A stretch of 64,000 nt of DNA. Origin: Isoetes taiwanensis (taxonomy: Eukaryota > Streptophyta > Lycopodiopsida > Isoetales > Isoetaceae). Position numbers and translations under genes: made by a program. How positions within the stretch are numbered: the first letter of the stretch is position 1; every line of letters begins with the position of its first letter. Positions 12,464 to 22,774 of the stretch are shown here, one piece after another. Location of the stretch: positions 122,001 to 186,000 of the forward strand of contig JAJEKV010000015.1 of the NCBI GenBank assembly GCA_021234155.1, given 5' to 3'. The notes under the pieces are model-generated. The model was not told where the DNA came from. It saw only the letters and a program-made list of their open reading frames with translations, and did not search any database.

Positions 12464-12681
12464 GGGCGATTCCCTTTTCATACAAATGTTTTAAAATCAT
12501 ATATGGGCTAATCCTATTTTACTATGTCGATAAAAAAATTACGATGTGGGCGATTTCTTTCTCCGCAAAGATAAAAAGAATGAGAAATGGGCGATTGCAA
12601 CCCCGCGAAGTGCAAAACGGATCCTACTAATCTATCAAACCCTAATTGAAAAATATTAAAAAAAATAGCCAATTGGCGATT
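12464..12681 (+). repeat. hAT right subterminal GGGCGATT repeats
   Basis: GGGCGATT at 12464-12471, 12548-12555 and 12589-12596, plus a seven-base variant ggcgatt at 12675-12681. All are in the same plus-strand orientation as the left-end set, so relative to each TIR they point in opposite directions. Confidence 0.7.
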
Positions 12682-13243
12682 AATCGTCCTTAATTTTTAC
12701 TCTGATGAGAAGGTTGTTGATTCATCTGGTTCTGGATCTGAAATGAACTCTGCGCTTAATAATAAGCGCAAGCGTCACTATAGAGGCCCTCTGGTGCCCT
12801 CTGGTGAGTGGGCTGCAGAAATTCGAGATCCCTATCAAGGTGTGTGTCTTTAGCTAGGCTCTTTTGACACTGCAGAAAAGGCAGCGCTGGCTTATGATGC
12901 AGCAGCTAGACAGATTAAAGGAAAACAAACCGAGCTGAATTTTGTAGAGCCAGATCCTGAAGCCATGATACAAGCTGAAGGCTTTGATGCCATGAGCAAG
13001 TCAAGGAGGAAATTGAGTACAAGGGCTAAGCAGACATATGTTGCTGATCAGGGGGGACAAGAGCAGCCATTTTTGCCTGAGAGAGCTGTAGAGACCACTG
13101 AACAGACTCCACTTTGTTCTATTGCAGGAATTCTGCAAAAGCTTGACGCCAAGGTTCTCCAGAGTAAGTTGGACTCTAAAGCGCTGCAGGATAAGCTGTT
13201 GAATTTCTTGATCAACAAGTTGCTTCAGAACCTGGGCTTGTAG

Positions 13244-15988
13244 AGAACAAACCTGGCTTAATGTGCATAGTGGTAAGGACATGTATTAAGAGCTTAGTTG
13301 TATTGAGTAAATAATGCTATTGGACATGAGTGAAGGAATTTTGCTATTTTTATGGTTGTTAGGTGTTGTGCTACAGCTTTGCAAGCAAATGGACCATTGC
13401 TATTGGAATATCCCCTGGATTCAATTTTGGACCTATTGCTCAAGTGTTTTTGCTACCTCTATTCAGAACAATAGTAATATGGCATTATAGCATATAAGAT
13501 TAGAGTCAGAGAAGGTTAAGATTAGAGTCAGAGAAGAAGGTTCTCTGTTTAGAGATCTAGATTTCATATTTGCATTTGATGTTGGTTCACTTTGATGTTC
13601 ATATGTCATTTAATTATAGAATGATCTATTTATTGTATATATTTTTCTGGAAAAGAAAGCCATCTTTGCATGTTGGGTGTTTGAAGTGTGCATGTGTTAT
13701 TGCTACGTGTAGTCTGTAGTATTTTGAGCTTTTTCTTCCAGGAGTAGTGTGCGTAAGTTCCATCATTCAAATGATATTTTCAGATTTCATATCATATGTT
13801 CTGTTAGATATTGAATAGAACTGGGAAGTCGAGAGTGGAATAATGTGTGCATAATTTCATAATTCAAATGTTCTCTCTTGAGTGCTGAATAGAGTTTTTG
13901 AGGTTCATAATAAAGTGATGGGCTCTTCTGTTTGTCTTTGAATTTACTGTTTATGCCTTGGAATGTTAGTGGGTGGCACGTACGACAAAGCCCCTTTTCT
14001 TTTTTGTAGACCTATAACATGTGGGACCTGACGTATTTTATCAGTTAGTTTCTTGATAGCTTTATTCAAAACTGTTGTTGTTGGCATGCCTCTTGGAGTA
14101 TGTCAAGGCTTACCATAGTTGAAGATGAATGCAATCGATAAGCAAGTAACTCATGTGTGTGGAGCATTAATTCTAGTTTAAATCCGTTTTTAGGTTGGAC
14201 AAGTACCGGGAGTGCCCGAGTTTCAGCAAGCTACAAGCCTGAACTTCTTTGAATACCCACAAACATCTTCCACCTCCCATCCAACACAAACTCAATATGT
14301 AATGTTCCACTACATTCTAAATGCATTTGTGTCACTACACATTGCAATTGCGATCTTTGATAAAATCTCGAACTCTTACATGCACCAGCCAATACCTAAG
14401 CTCAATGCATTGCATTATGTCTACCCCATTATATATTATGCATTCCATTACTCCTATGCCTCAGTGGACGATAAAAAATCATTCTCATTCTTATTCCACG
14501 CATCCCTTGACATCCAAAAATCCTAAATCACTCATACTTGATACTCCATTGCATCTTCTGCTTATTTGTTCTATCAATCAGTATTTCCTAGCATTGAGTT
14601 CCCCAACTTGCATTTATGATGACTTGAAATTGTAGGCAGTGCAATCAAAAGAGGTCTCATCAAAGAGATGGACAAAAGTTGCAGACATGAGTCATGGTTT
14701 GACGGATCAGACAACCCTTATTCGCAGTTTTGTTCATAGTACTAGAGAGTAGAGCAAAATAATCTGTAGTTTTTTAAAAAAGGAGAATTTACTATGCAAT
14801 GTGTGGCAAGTTTTCAACAAGGTTTAGTTACTAAGGGGTTGGTTAAGTACCGTGAATAGGGGATTAGTACTCAAGGGCAGCTTGGGATGCACGATTGCTA
14901 TGGCTAGGGTTCGTGGCATGAATTTTTTGTTTCGTATACTTTTGGCATCCAATTTTCACCTTTTAGCATCGTCCATGCCATGATTTCTCAGGATCATGCA
15001 GTGTTGGATGCACTGGATGGGTGTTCCGTGGATTCAGAGCAACTAGAGCCGAATGATCTTGCTCACTACTCAGAGTTAGGCAACATTGGCTTGATATTCA
15101 TCTATATTTCTCAAGCATGGCATTTGCGTTGCCTCATATCATTTGAGAGTACAATCTATTAGTCTCAGATTTTGTGGTAATCGATGATGAGGAGTTTCTT
15201 GCCCTTTTTGTGGGTCTCATCGAAAGCAGGTTGCTTTATGGACTTAAGTACTTACACATAGACCATGCTGCATGCAGAGTTCCAAAGGCAAAGCAAGAAA
15301 GGTATGTATGCTCTAGATATCATCCCCCAATAATCATAGAATTAGTTGTATCTACTATTTTCTCTCCTTCTCTGAACCGGCATATAGCGGGTTGATCATC
15401 AGCCAAAATGGTACCCTTTATTGAATTAACATTGGGACGCTGATATAGCATAGCTTCATGGCTATCTTTATCACCATCATGTCGACCTGCAACATATGTT
15501 ACTCTAGGCAGTTTTCCATGTGTATCTTGTGTTACAAACTCAGCAGGTAGGCCCTGATGCTTTGTCACAACTTCCACCTTTTCAGCAACATTTAGCAACA
15601 TTTTGTTTAGCTCTGGAAAAATGATGCCCCTTACTATTTGCCCTCCATGGCTTTGTACCTTCTAATCTATCACGCCAGTATTGATAACATCTATATCTGT
15701 ACCACAGTTGATCCTTGCAATGTTAGTTTCCTCAGTTTCACGACATCTATTCTTCACACAAGATGTGTGTTGAGCAAGCAGGGAACTGGTGGAATCTTCG
15801 AGCATTTCAAGTTAGCTCCAATATGTTCATATTGAACCAGAATTCAATTTTCGTGGTGTGGCTACTTCTCAACTTTGTGTCCTTCACATCAATTCTAGGG
15901 TAGAATGTCGTTTATAATAGAATTCAGAAATTAAGTTATATCTTATTAGGCATGAAATATGCAATGGGTTTCATTACAGGATAACAGG
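13244..15988. other. Spacer, no gene recognised
   Basis: AT-rich. Open stretches at 14212-14526 (plus), 14980-15162 (plus) and 15320-15601 (minus, HGKLPRVTYVAGRHDGDKD) look protein-like in places, but I recognise no family. 13244-13330 may be the 3' UTR of the ERF pseudogene. Confidence 0.4.
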
Positions 15989-16118
15989 ACTCACAAATAT
16001 CAGAACTTGGATGGACCAAAATGAATCGCAACATGCATGACTAATAGTTTCTTGCCATTAGAGCTCCTCAACTAACTGCAACCAAGTAACATAAACCTCT
16101 ATTGTAATCTACTTCATG
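15989..16118 (+). repeat. 130-bp direct repeat, copy 1
   Basis: Begins actcacaaatatcag and ends attgtaatctacttcatg. It matches 16846-16975 with only a few differences. No TG..CA ends or tRNA primer site suggest LTRs, so a segmental duplication is the simplest reading. Confidence 0.75.
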
Positions 16119-16845
16119 CTTTCTCTTTATTTGCCAGTGATGCAGCACGCGGTTTGGTTGTGGATGTATGAGGAGCTGCAAATAATTGTGGGCACCAGTA
16201 CATTTCTGATGATTTTTCCAAGTGTTTGCCGTCAGGTTGAGCTAATGCCAAGTGGTCCATTTGAAATTCCTAACATATAAATCCTGAAGATAGTTCATTT
16301 GAGGTCTTGCATGTTGATGTTTTATACGTGTTATACATTTTAGAATGCTACAAACATTTTGAACGCAACTATTTGATGCATTGTCTAAATAGATGGCAGG
16401 TAGATCTAATTGATGAAGATTGGACTTAAGGACTTTAACATTTTCTTAGCCTAGGTCTCCAAAGTGGATTGCTCCAAATTGGTAACCTACTTCTACCTTT
16501 CTTTTGCTGCAATTTCTAAGTTTGATAGAGCAATGCAAATTTTTGTAAACCTCATGGCATATCTTCCAGGATCAAACATCTAAAAACATTACCAATACTA
16601 TTATCAAAACTGCAACTCTAGCTATATATTATCGACCGGCATCTATGTATTAACCTGGATCCATGCTTTATCAGGTTAATTCCATGGAGCTTTCACTATG
16701 TTTCCAACGTTTAATTTTTTTCTTTCATGTTAATTTCTAAACTCTAATTCCACTCATGACAGTATAGATGACGACATGGAGGCCACGACTATTATAGTTT
16801 GTGGTTTGTAGATACACTAAGCATAAAGCATGCATCCCTGTTGAT
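16119..16845. other. Spacer between the two direct repeats
   Basis: About 727 bp of AT-rich sequence with no recognised gene or transposon domain. Confidence 0.4.
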
Positions 16846-16975
16846 ACTCACAAATATCAGAACTTGGATGGACTAAAATGAATAGCAACATGCATGGCTA
16901 ATAGTTTCTTGCCATTAGAGCTCCTCGACTAACTGCAACCAAGTAACATAAATCTCTATTGTAATCTACTTCATG
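16846..16975 (+). repeat. 130-bp direct repeat, copy 2
   Basis: Second copy of 15989-16118. It ends exactly where the L1-type LINE begins, so the LINE junction and the duplication breakpoint coincide. Confidence 0.75.
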
Positions 16976-16976
16976 G

Positions 16977-19620
16977 GAGCTCTCCAGAGAGGATTTAGCG
17001 GCGGCATGTATGTGCATGGCCAAGGATAAATATCCTGGGCTGGATGGCATCCCTGTGGAGTTCTTTCAGACTTATTGGGAGTGGGCTGGTGAGTCGGTGT
17101 ACCAGGTGTATCTTGAGTTGCTGCAGTCTTCTCAAATGGATAGGATCTTGAATACCGCATGCATTTCCTTGATTCCTAAGGTTAAGCAGCCTTCTACTAT
17201 TAATGATTGGAGGCCTATCTCCTTGTTGTCCTCTGTGAATAAGATTATTGCGAAAGCCCTGGCAGAGAAGTTGAAGTCGGTGTTGACTTCTTCCATTAGT
17301 AAGGTGCAGTCTGGGTTTGTCCCTGGGAGGAACATTTTGACTAATGTTGCCGCAGCTTATGAGGGCCTTTATTGGGCCAGAAGAACAGGTCAAGGTATTG
17401 CTTATCTTAAGCTTGACTTTGCCAAAGCTTACGATAGTGTCCGTTGGGAGTTCTTGTCTGCCATGATGTTAGCGTTGGGCTGTGGTCCTCGCTTTACAGA
17501 GACAGTCATGAAGCTGCATAGGTTAGCACGGGCTACGGTGGTGTGCCAGGATGAACCCTTCGCCTTTTTCTCCTTAGGCAGAGGGGTGCGTCAGGGGTGC
17601 CCTTTGGCGCCGTTTTTGTTTACGATTGTGGCGGAGGCATTGTCTCAGTTGTTTTTGGCTGCAGTGGAGGAGGGAGTGGTGGATGGGCTTCGGATGCAGG
17701 ATGGTAGCCAGCAGATTATTAACCAGTTTGCCGATGACACTTTCCTCTTCTTGGTGGCAGAAGAGAGGAATTTGCGGAATGTGAAGGGTTTGTTGGATAC
17801 TTTCTCCTTGGCCTCAGGCATTCCCCGGGGGATGCACTTATACATAAAGGGGGTATGGCATCTGCGTTCGGAGGGTAGCAAAAAACCCCCCTTGTATACA
17901 CATTTTTAAAAGGCAATTTGACCCCTATGTGTATAGATATTGCTCCAGATCAGTGCCAAAAAACACCCCTAACCCCTAAGTATACGTACGCAAATGGTCC
18001 AAAAAACACCCCTCCGTTGAACTCTCATGGGTTATACGCTAATGAAAGGTGAATCCCCCGGGAGGCATTCTTCTGAATTGGGGTAAGTGCTCCGCATTAT
18101 GGGCCCAGCTGACTCCGCCTCCCCCTTGTTTGGCTCTATTCCCTTGGAAGGTGCTTCCAGGTAATGTGTGTACTAAGCTGTTGGGTATTCCCTTTGAAGG
18201 GGATGTTTCCATGGGGAGGGTGTGGGATGAGATTTTGCAGGGGTTGCAGAAACACCTCAATTGGTGGAAGGGTAGCAAGTTGTCCATGGCAGGTAGGATC
18301 ATTATTGCCAAGTCAGTACTTTGTAGCACTCATGTGTATACAGCATCTGCGATGCTAGCTCATGAGGGTAAAATACAGGCTTTGGATAAGATTGTTCGGA
18401 ATTTTGTGTGGGGCGGGGATGATGAAAGGGCGGTTGTTAAAGTGGCTTGGTGGAAGTGTCTCGCCCAGGGAGGATGGGGGCTTGGCCATTTCGGATTTGG
18501 CTGCATAGTAAGGTGTTGGTCTCCAAGTTTGTTTGGAGCATTGCGAGGATGGAGCATCTTCTCACAGTGCTTGTATTTGTTGTTGCATTCTCTTCGCCAT
18601 TGTGTGGCATTTGGGAAGCCGTCATTGCCACGTGGAGTTGCCACGGGCCTTTGTTGTATGGTCTCGGCCTTTTCCAAATGCATCCCCTTTTCTCACAGGG
18701 GTGTTGCGGGCTTGGGATCATAATGCGTGTGCTCTTCCCCCGCGCACTTGCCCTTGGTCGCCACTATGCATGCTTTCGGGCCTTGAGCCCGTTGGGAGGC
18801 GAAGTTCTTTGTGCTCACCTTGGAGGATTGGTATTGGTGTGGTCAGCTAGCTTCATGGGAGTTCTTTCGAGCTCGCTTTACCTGAGGGCAGTGGTGAGGG
18901 CTATCACGGGAACATGGCGGGGAGTATTCCGCTACACATACCTATAGTCCCTCGGGATGATGTGGTGGTGCGAGGTTTGGAAGGTTCATCCGGATGTTGT
19001 GTCTTTTGCTTTGTGCGGTCTTCTTACCGGGTCTTTGGCTATTCATAACATTACGCCCCGCCGTAGTAAGTGGTCTCTGTAGCTTTCGGATTCTCGATGG
19101 CGCTCGGTTTGGACGTGGACATGGAGCTCACTACCCCCACCGAAGGTTAGGGTGCTTCTGTGGCAGGTGGTGCACCGCTGTATCGGGGTGAATGCCCTTG
19201 TGAGTCGGTTTAGGCGGGTGTGAGCCCTCTACGCCCTTGTTGTGGCCTTCATCGTGAGGCGTGGAGCATTATGCGGTTTTATGCCCTCACTTGCGGGTTG
19301 CCCGGGATTGGGTTAGGGGCTCTGTCTCGGTGAGATTGACTAGCCGGCGATTTTTGCTTCATGTGTATCCTGGTGCTTGGCCGCTCTTGCGGCAGCAAGC
19401 CTTGCATCTGTGCGTGGCTTGGTTGGTGTGGCTGATTTGGAAGCGGCGGCGGTTGTGGATCTTCGAGGGGATTGACACCCTGCGGCCTCTCTCGATTCCT
19501 CGACTTCGGTACAAGCTATTTCAAAGCTTTACGGTGTTCGGGATTAGTAGGCGAAAGTTTGCCATTTGGCGGGACTTCTTGGGTGTTGTAGATGGTGATG
19601 GTCGGTTTGTACAGCAGTAG
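16977..19620 (+). pseudogene. L1 ORF2 fragment: reverse transcriptase and zf-RVT
   Basis: The frame opens with a KDKYPGLDGIPVEFF block, then NDWRPISLLSSVNKIIAK, QSGFVPGRNI, the catalytic LDFAKAYDSVRWEFL (first Asp), GVRQGCPLAPFLF and FADDTFLF (the catalytic pair). The frame breaks at the TIR element. After that element it resumes exactly in phase (SGILLNWGKCSALW) and continues through GIPFEGDVSMGRVWDEI and LSMAGRIIIAKSVL. Beyond about 18480 frameshifts and stops accumulate. The zf-RVT region is still legible around 19090-19200 (PPPKVRVLLWQVVHRC) and the extreme C-terminus at 19261-19620 (LIWKRRRLWIF). This is plant L1-clade RT; inactive. Confidence 0.9.
17824..18062. mobile_element. 239-bp TIR element (CCCGGGGG family) inside the LINE
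   Basis: Left end CCCGGGGGATGCACTT; right end, reverse complemented, CCCGGGGGATTCACCTTT. It is flanked by an 8-bp direct repeat AGGCATTC (17816-17823 and 18063-18070). Removing the element plus one duplication gives a continuous L1 reading frame. About 75 bp at its left end match the right end of the 3,759-bp element at 21463-25221 (both have ggcatctgcgttc or ggcatgtgcgttc, then aaaccccc). Its right end matches that element's left end (a G-rich, T-rich block, then gtacgtatac). It is therefore a deletion derivative of the same family. Confidence 0.9.
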
Positions 19621-19772
19621 AGTTGCAGTTTTTCTGTGAGTTTGTTGTGGAGTGTCGAGGTATCGCTGTCTCTTTGGAGCAGCTCTCCTTCCTCCTCACT
19701 TGCTTTGTAACATTACCATTCTTTTAATATATTGATGACACAGTTCTTCAAAAAAAAAAAAAAAAAAAAAAA

Positions 19773-20123
19773 CCATGGATTCCGCAAGACAGACCAATAT
19801 TACCTGACTAACATTGACTGAACCTCGCGAGCTCCTCGCATAGTCTGCCCTTGATGGCCTCATATCGGGCGCCATGGCAGGCACAGAACTAAAGGTTTTT
19901 CTCCGACGAGTGAACCTTTGCGTGCTTCAAGGAGCGGGAAAGGCGCTCGGGAATGTTCAAATGCAATTAATTTCTGGCAGGAGAGTCACATCACAGATAG
20001 GTAATGATGGATCTAATGTAGGTAATGATGACTACTCATAGCCCTGCGGGGCCAGGCCGGTGCCATATCCCTCACGTCCATCATATATCTCCACCTCCAT
20101 ACCAGCATAATTCTACATATAGC
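19773..20123. other. Spacer between LINE and microsatellite
   Basis: About 350 bp with no recognised gene. Duplicated 'ggtaatgatg' words occur near 20000-20030. Confidence 0.4.
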
Positions 20124-20201
20124 TATACCTATACCGATACCTATACCTATACCTATACCTATACCTATACCTATACCTATACCTATACCTATACCTATAC
20201 C
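20124..20201 (+). repeat. (TATACC)n microsatellite
   Basis: About 13 near-perfect copies of tatacc with one early interruption (gatacc). It directly abuts the satellite block, whose units contain related gtataaata/tatacc words, so it may have expanded from the satellite. Confidence 0.9.
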
Positions 20202-20204
20202 AAT

Positions 20205-20528
20205 TGGGTATACATTTGAATTGAGTATAAATACTAAGGGTATAAATACTTGGTGTATTCATACCTATGGTATGTCAATCCAAGCCATACCCATACGTTG
20301 TCCAGATTAACCATTAGTTTGTGTCCTGATAAACCATCAACAAGTGTCCTGATAAACCATAGGGGTAGACATTGGAATTGGGTATAAACACTCAAGGTAT
20401 AAATACTTGGGTGTAAATACTCAAGGTATAAATATTAGAAACCCTATTCATACATTGTCCAGATTAACCACTACTTGGTGTCCAGATAAACCACTAACAT
20501 TTGTCCAGATTAACCAATGGGGTAGACA
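20205..20528 (+). repeat. 158-bp satellite block, left part
   Basis: Degenerate units with gtccagattaacc/gtcctgataaacc, ggggtagacat and ggtataaatac words, the same family as 26450-28310. The block is cut at about 20529 in the middle of a unit. Confidence 0.8.
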
Positions 20529-20598
20529 TGAAACGTTTTTATAAAAGAAACATGAAACTTTTTTATAACAGAAAGATGATACTTTTTTATAACAGAAA
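20527..20598 (+). repeat. 24-bp tandem triplet
   Basis: Three adjacent copies of a 24-bp unit ending in tttttataacagaaa (the first copy has ttttataaaagaaa). They mark the left edge of non-satellite DNA embedded in the satellite. Confidence 0.7.
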
Positions 20599-20648
20599 CT
20601 TCTCTACAAAAGCATCTTCGTCAGCCTATGATGGTATGCCCCAATGTA

Positions 20649-20936
20649 TCATGCCGAGTCTTCTGAGTCATCATCTGAGGACACGTCACTAACAACGTGA
20701 ACAATCTTTACCCTCTTTGGTTCGGGCTCTCTGCTGGAGTTGGCTTGATCAGTGGAAAGTGCTGGTGCTGGTGCTGGCTTCACCTGCTTTCCCTTGCATC
20801 TCTTTCCCTTTATCCTTACTGGTGCGGACTTCGTGGCCGATGATCTGCGCCTTGAAGCAGCAGGCCTACCTCCTGCACAAGCGGCCAAGTCCTTCAACAT
20901 CTGAAGGATTCGACACCTGCTTCGTGTTATCGCCAT
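20649..20936 (-). CDS. Unidentified small basic/acidic ORF embedded in satellite
   Basis: ATG-initiated 95-codon frame. The N-terminal half is rich in Arg/Lys/Ala (SRRRSSATKSAPV, KGKRCKGKQ), the C-terminus in Ser and Asp (VSDVSSDDDSEDSA). The segment is clearly more GC-rich than the surrounding AT-rich satellite, which suggests a captured fragment of another locus. The charge pattern recalls chromatin-associated proteins, but no domain is recognised. No promoter or splice evidence; expression unknown. Confidence 0.35.
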   Translation of the reverse strand: MAITRSRCRILQMLKDLAACAGGRPAASRRRSSATKSAPVRIKGKRCKGKQVKPAPAPALSTDQANSSREPEPKRVKIVHVVSDVSSDDDSEDSA

Positions 20937-21008
20937 CGGATGAGCCGGATCTTACAAACCTTGTTTCCTGACAATAGATCGATCGGGATACTGTTCCCTT
21001 TTTAACCT

Positions 21009-21170
21009 AAAAATTTCGTATGCAATCTAACACGCTTTTAACCACGTGTCCAATCTAATCCTAAAACTTTCGTATGCAATCTAACCACGCATGTCTAGGT
21101 TTACCACGTGTCCAATCTAACCCTAAAAATTTCATATGCAATCTAACCACGCATGTCTAGGTTTACCAAG
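21009..21170 (+). repeat. Short tandem repeat of about 65 bp
   Basis: Three imperfect copies carrying tatgcaatctaac, then gtgtccaatctaa and cctaaaa. Copies 2 and 3 also have ccacgcatgtctaggtttacca. Confidence 0.7.
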
Positions 21171-21175
21171 CCTCT

Positions 21176-21340
21176 AGGTCAATCCAAGCCATACCCATAC
21201 GTTGTCCAGATTAACCACTAGTTTGTGTCCTGATAAACCACCAACAAGTGTCCAGATAAACCATAGGGGTAGACATTGGAATTGGATATAAATACTCAAG
21301 GTATAAATATTTGGGTGTAAATACTCAAGGTATAAATATT
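21176..21340 (+). repeat. 158-bp satellite block, middle part
   Basis: One unit of the satellite family. It breaks at ggtataaatatt, where the second L1 copy is inserted. The same words run on without interruption at 20428-20450 (aaatattagaaaccc), showing the pre-insertion state. Confidence 0.85.
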
Positions 21341-21480
21341 GATGTGGTCAAGGTTGCATGGTCCAAATGCACCAAGCCGAAATTTGCAGGTGGTTTGGGT
21401 ATGACAGACTTCCATTTGCAGAGCAAGATTCTAATTTCTAAATTCATTTGGAGGATCCTCAACCCGGGGGGGTTCACCTT

Positions 21481-22301
21481 TTTTTTCCGTACAAAACATG
21501 TGCGTGGGCGATGAAGGGGTTTTTTTGGCATTTTTGAAGTACGTATACCTAAGGAGCATCTTACGTTTTGGCGCCGGAGCTTTTGAGGAGCGCTTTCGCT
21601 GCAGGTGGAGGGACTTAGAAATACGTTAAGGGGGCTTAGATGCTTTGATCAATGCTGGACAGATACGTTTAAGGTGCTTGGATTTCCGGAGGTATGTTTT
21701 GAAATTTTTTTTTCCTTGTTGGGTCCAGCGGGAAGGAAAGATCCGGCACTTGAGTTATTCTGCACTTTTCTTCTATGCTCATCTATTTTTTATCTCTAAG
21801 GTTACAATACTGATCTTCTGAAGATTGGAAAATATGCTAAAAGGGGTGTATGTGAGGCGACCGGGCAATAGGAGCCGTGCCCAACAGGCTGGGTAATGAA
21901 AGGAGCGAGCAAAAATAGGTCCAAATAAGTTCTTAAAGAATTTTTATTTCCCCTGTGATCAGATTGGATAGATGTTTAACTAAGTTTACAGCATAAAGGT
22001 TCTGATAGTATGCTAAAATATTGACATTTTGGGCTTGCTATGACTTAAGCAATTTTTTACTATCTATTGCTGACTGCGGCCAGAATACAGGAGAATGATT
22101 ATTTCGTTCCTTTCTTTCTTTCCTCTGTGACTTGAGCTAGTGAGATGGCTGGCCGGATGTTCTGTCTGGAATACCCGATTAATAAGTTTTGCTGAAGCCT
22201 GGTAGATCAAAAACTGGCTCAATAGGTTCATTATATTATATTGCATGGCTGTATGCCTGATAATATTATTAATCAAGACTCATGAGGGAGGTTTCAAGTT
22301 T
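21481..22301. other. Left interior of the TIR element, upstream of the E2 gene
   Basis: A G/T-rich subterminal stretch is followed by an open frame (21605-21799, CWTDTFKVLGFPEVCF) without recognised family, then AT-rich DNA. Any E2 promoter captured with the gene would lie here; I see no decisive element. Confidence 0.4.
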
Positions 22302-22774
22302 ATGACAGAGTACTTGATCTTGCCTACAGCAGCTCAGCCTGTTGATAATCACTCTGTCTCCCGCAGGTGAGTTTTTCCCTTGTACATTTAGTTAGGGTTT
22401 GCAGCACATTTCTTGTACATTTGCAGTTAGGGTCTTCTTTAAGCAGCACATTTCTTGTTTTATTTATTTATACTTTCATTTATTTACTTGTTGAAAGATA
22501 TTGCCTATTTGCTCAGAAACCACGGGTATGCTCTTCTATTCTAAATACATAGAACATTTCTTATGGGTTTCCAGATGCATAGCCTAAAAACCTTATATTT
22601 CTATTTACTGCAGATTGCAGTCGGAGTTGATGTTGCTAATGGTGAGTTGCTATTCTACATCTACATGATTTGCTTTACTTTAATATTGCATTACATATGT
22701 TGATACAATTCCTTTATTTTTTATTTGTTGTAGACTTGTGGAGATCCGGGCATTTCTGCCTTCCCAGATGGTGA

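Larger units (their letters stand above)
9560..12704 (-). mobile_element. hAT DNA transposon, 3,145 bp, internally deleted
   Basis: The left end CAGAGTAAAAATTAAGGAC (9560-9578) and right end (12686-12704, its exact reverse complement) form perfect 19-bp TIRs. Both are flanked by the 8-bp direct repeat ATGAGAAG (9552-9559 and 12705-12712). CAGNG-type ends with 8-bp duplications are diagnostic of hAT elements. The element carries the N-terminal two thirds of a hAT transposase on the minus strand (11775 down to about 10520). The dimerisation half is missing. GGGCGATT motifs cluster at both ends. It sits inside the reading frame of an AP2/ERF gene. Near-identical TIRs argue for a fairly recent insertion compared with the other elements. 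Confidence 0.95.
9354..13243 (+). pseudogene. AP2/ERF transcription factor pseudogene split by a hAT transposon
   Basis: With the hAT element (9560-12704) and one 8-bp duplication removed, an exon from an ag/ggactact acceptor near 9541 reads TTDEKVVDSSGSGSEMN, then NNKRKRHYRG. Next comes the AP2/ERF core: WAAEIRDP, LGSFDTAEKAALAYDAAARQ, IKGKQTELNF. The frame then runs to a stop at 13243 with a C-terminal tail ending INKLLQNLGL. AP2/ERF domains bind GCC-box DNA. Lesions: a TAG stop (about 12852) replaces the residue before the LG of the conserved V-W-L-G. A perfect 10-bp tandem repeat (ccctctggtg twice, about 12785-12804) sits where R-x-R-x-W-G should be. An upstream exon (about 9354-9452, MKEEMKRNSVEGQGLQGQGY...) can be spliced in phase but ends with a TAA. 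Dead as it stands; family call firm, upstream exon tentative. Confidence 0.8.
16976..19772 (+). mobile_element. L1-type LINE, 5'-truncated, with poly(A) tail
   Basis: The element starts abruptly inside ORF2 just before the RT domain and ends in ttcttc followed by about 23 A residues (19750-19772). Two other copies in the window (21341-26452 and 32687-33800) share the same C-terminal region and the same ttcttc-poly(A) end. Endonuclease and ORF1 are lost. A 239-bp TIR element is inserted at 17824-18062. I could not identify a target duplication with confidence. Confidence 0.9.

Noticed and set aside
15989-16975. Small LTR (TRIM) element flanked by the 130-bp direct repeats
   Set aside because: No TG..CA ends, no primer-binding site after the first copy and no purine tract before the second.
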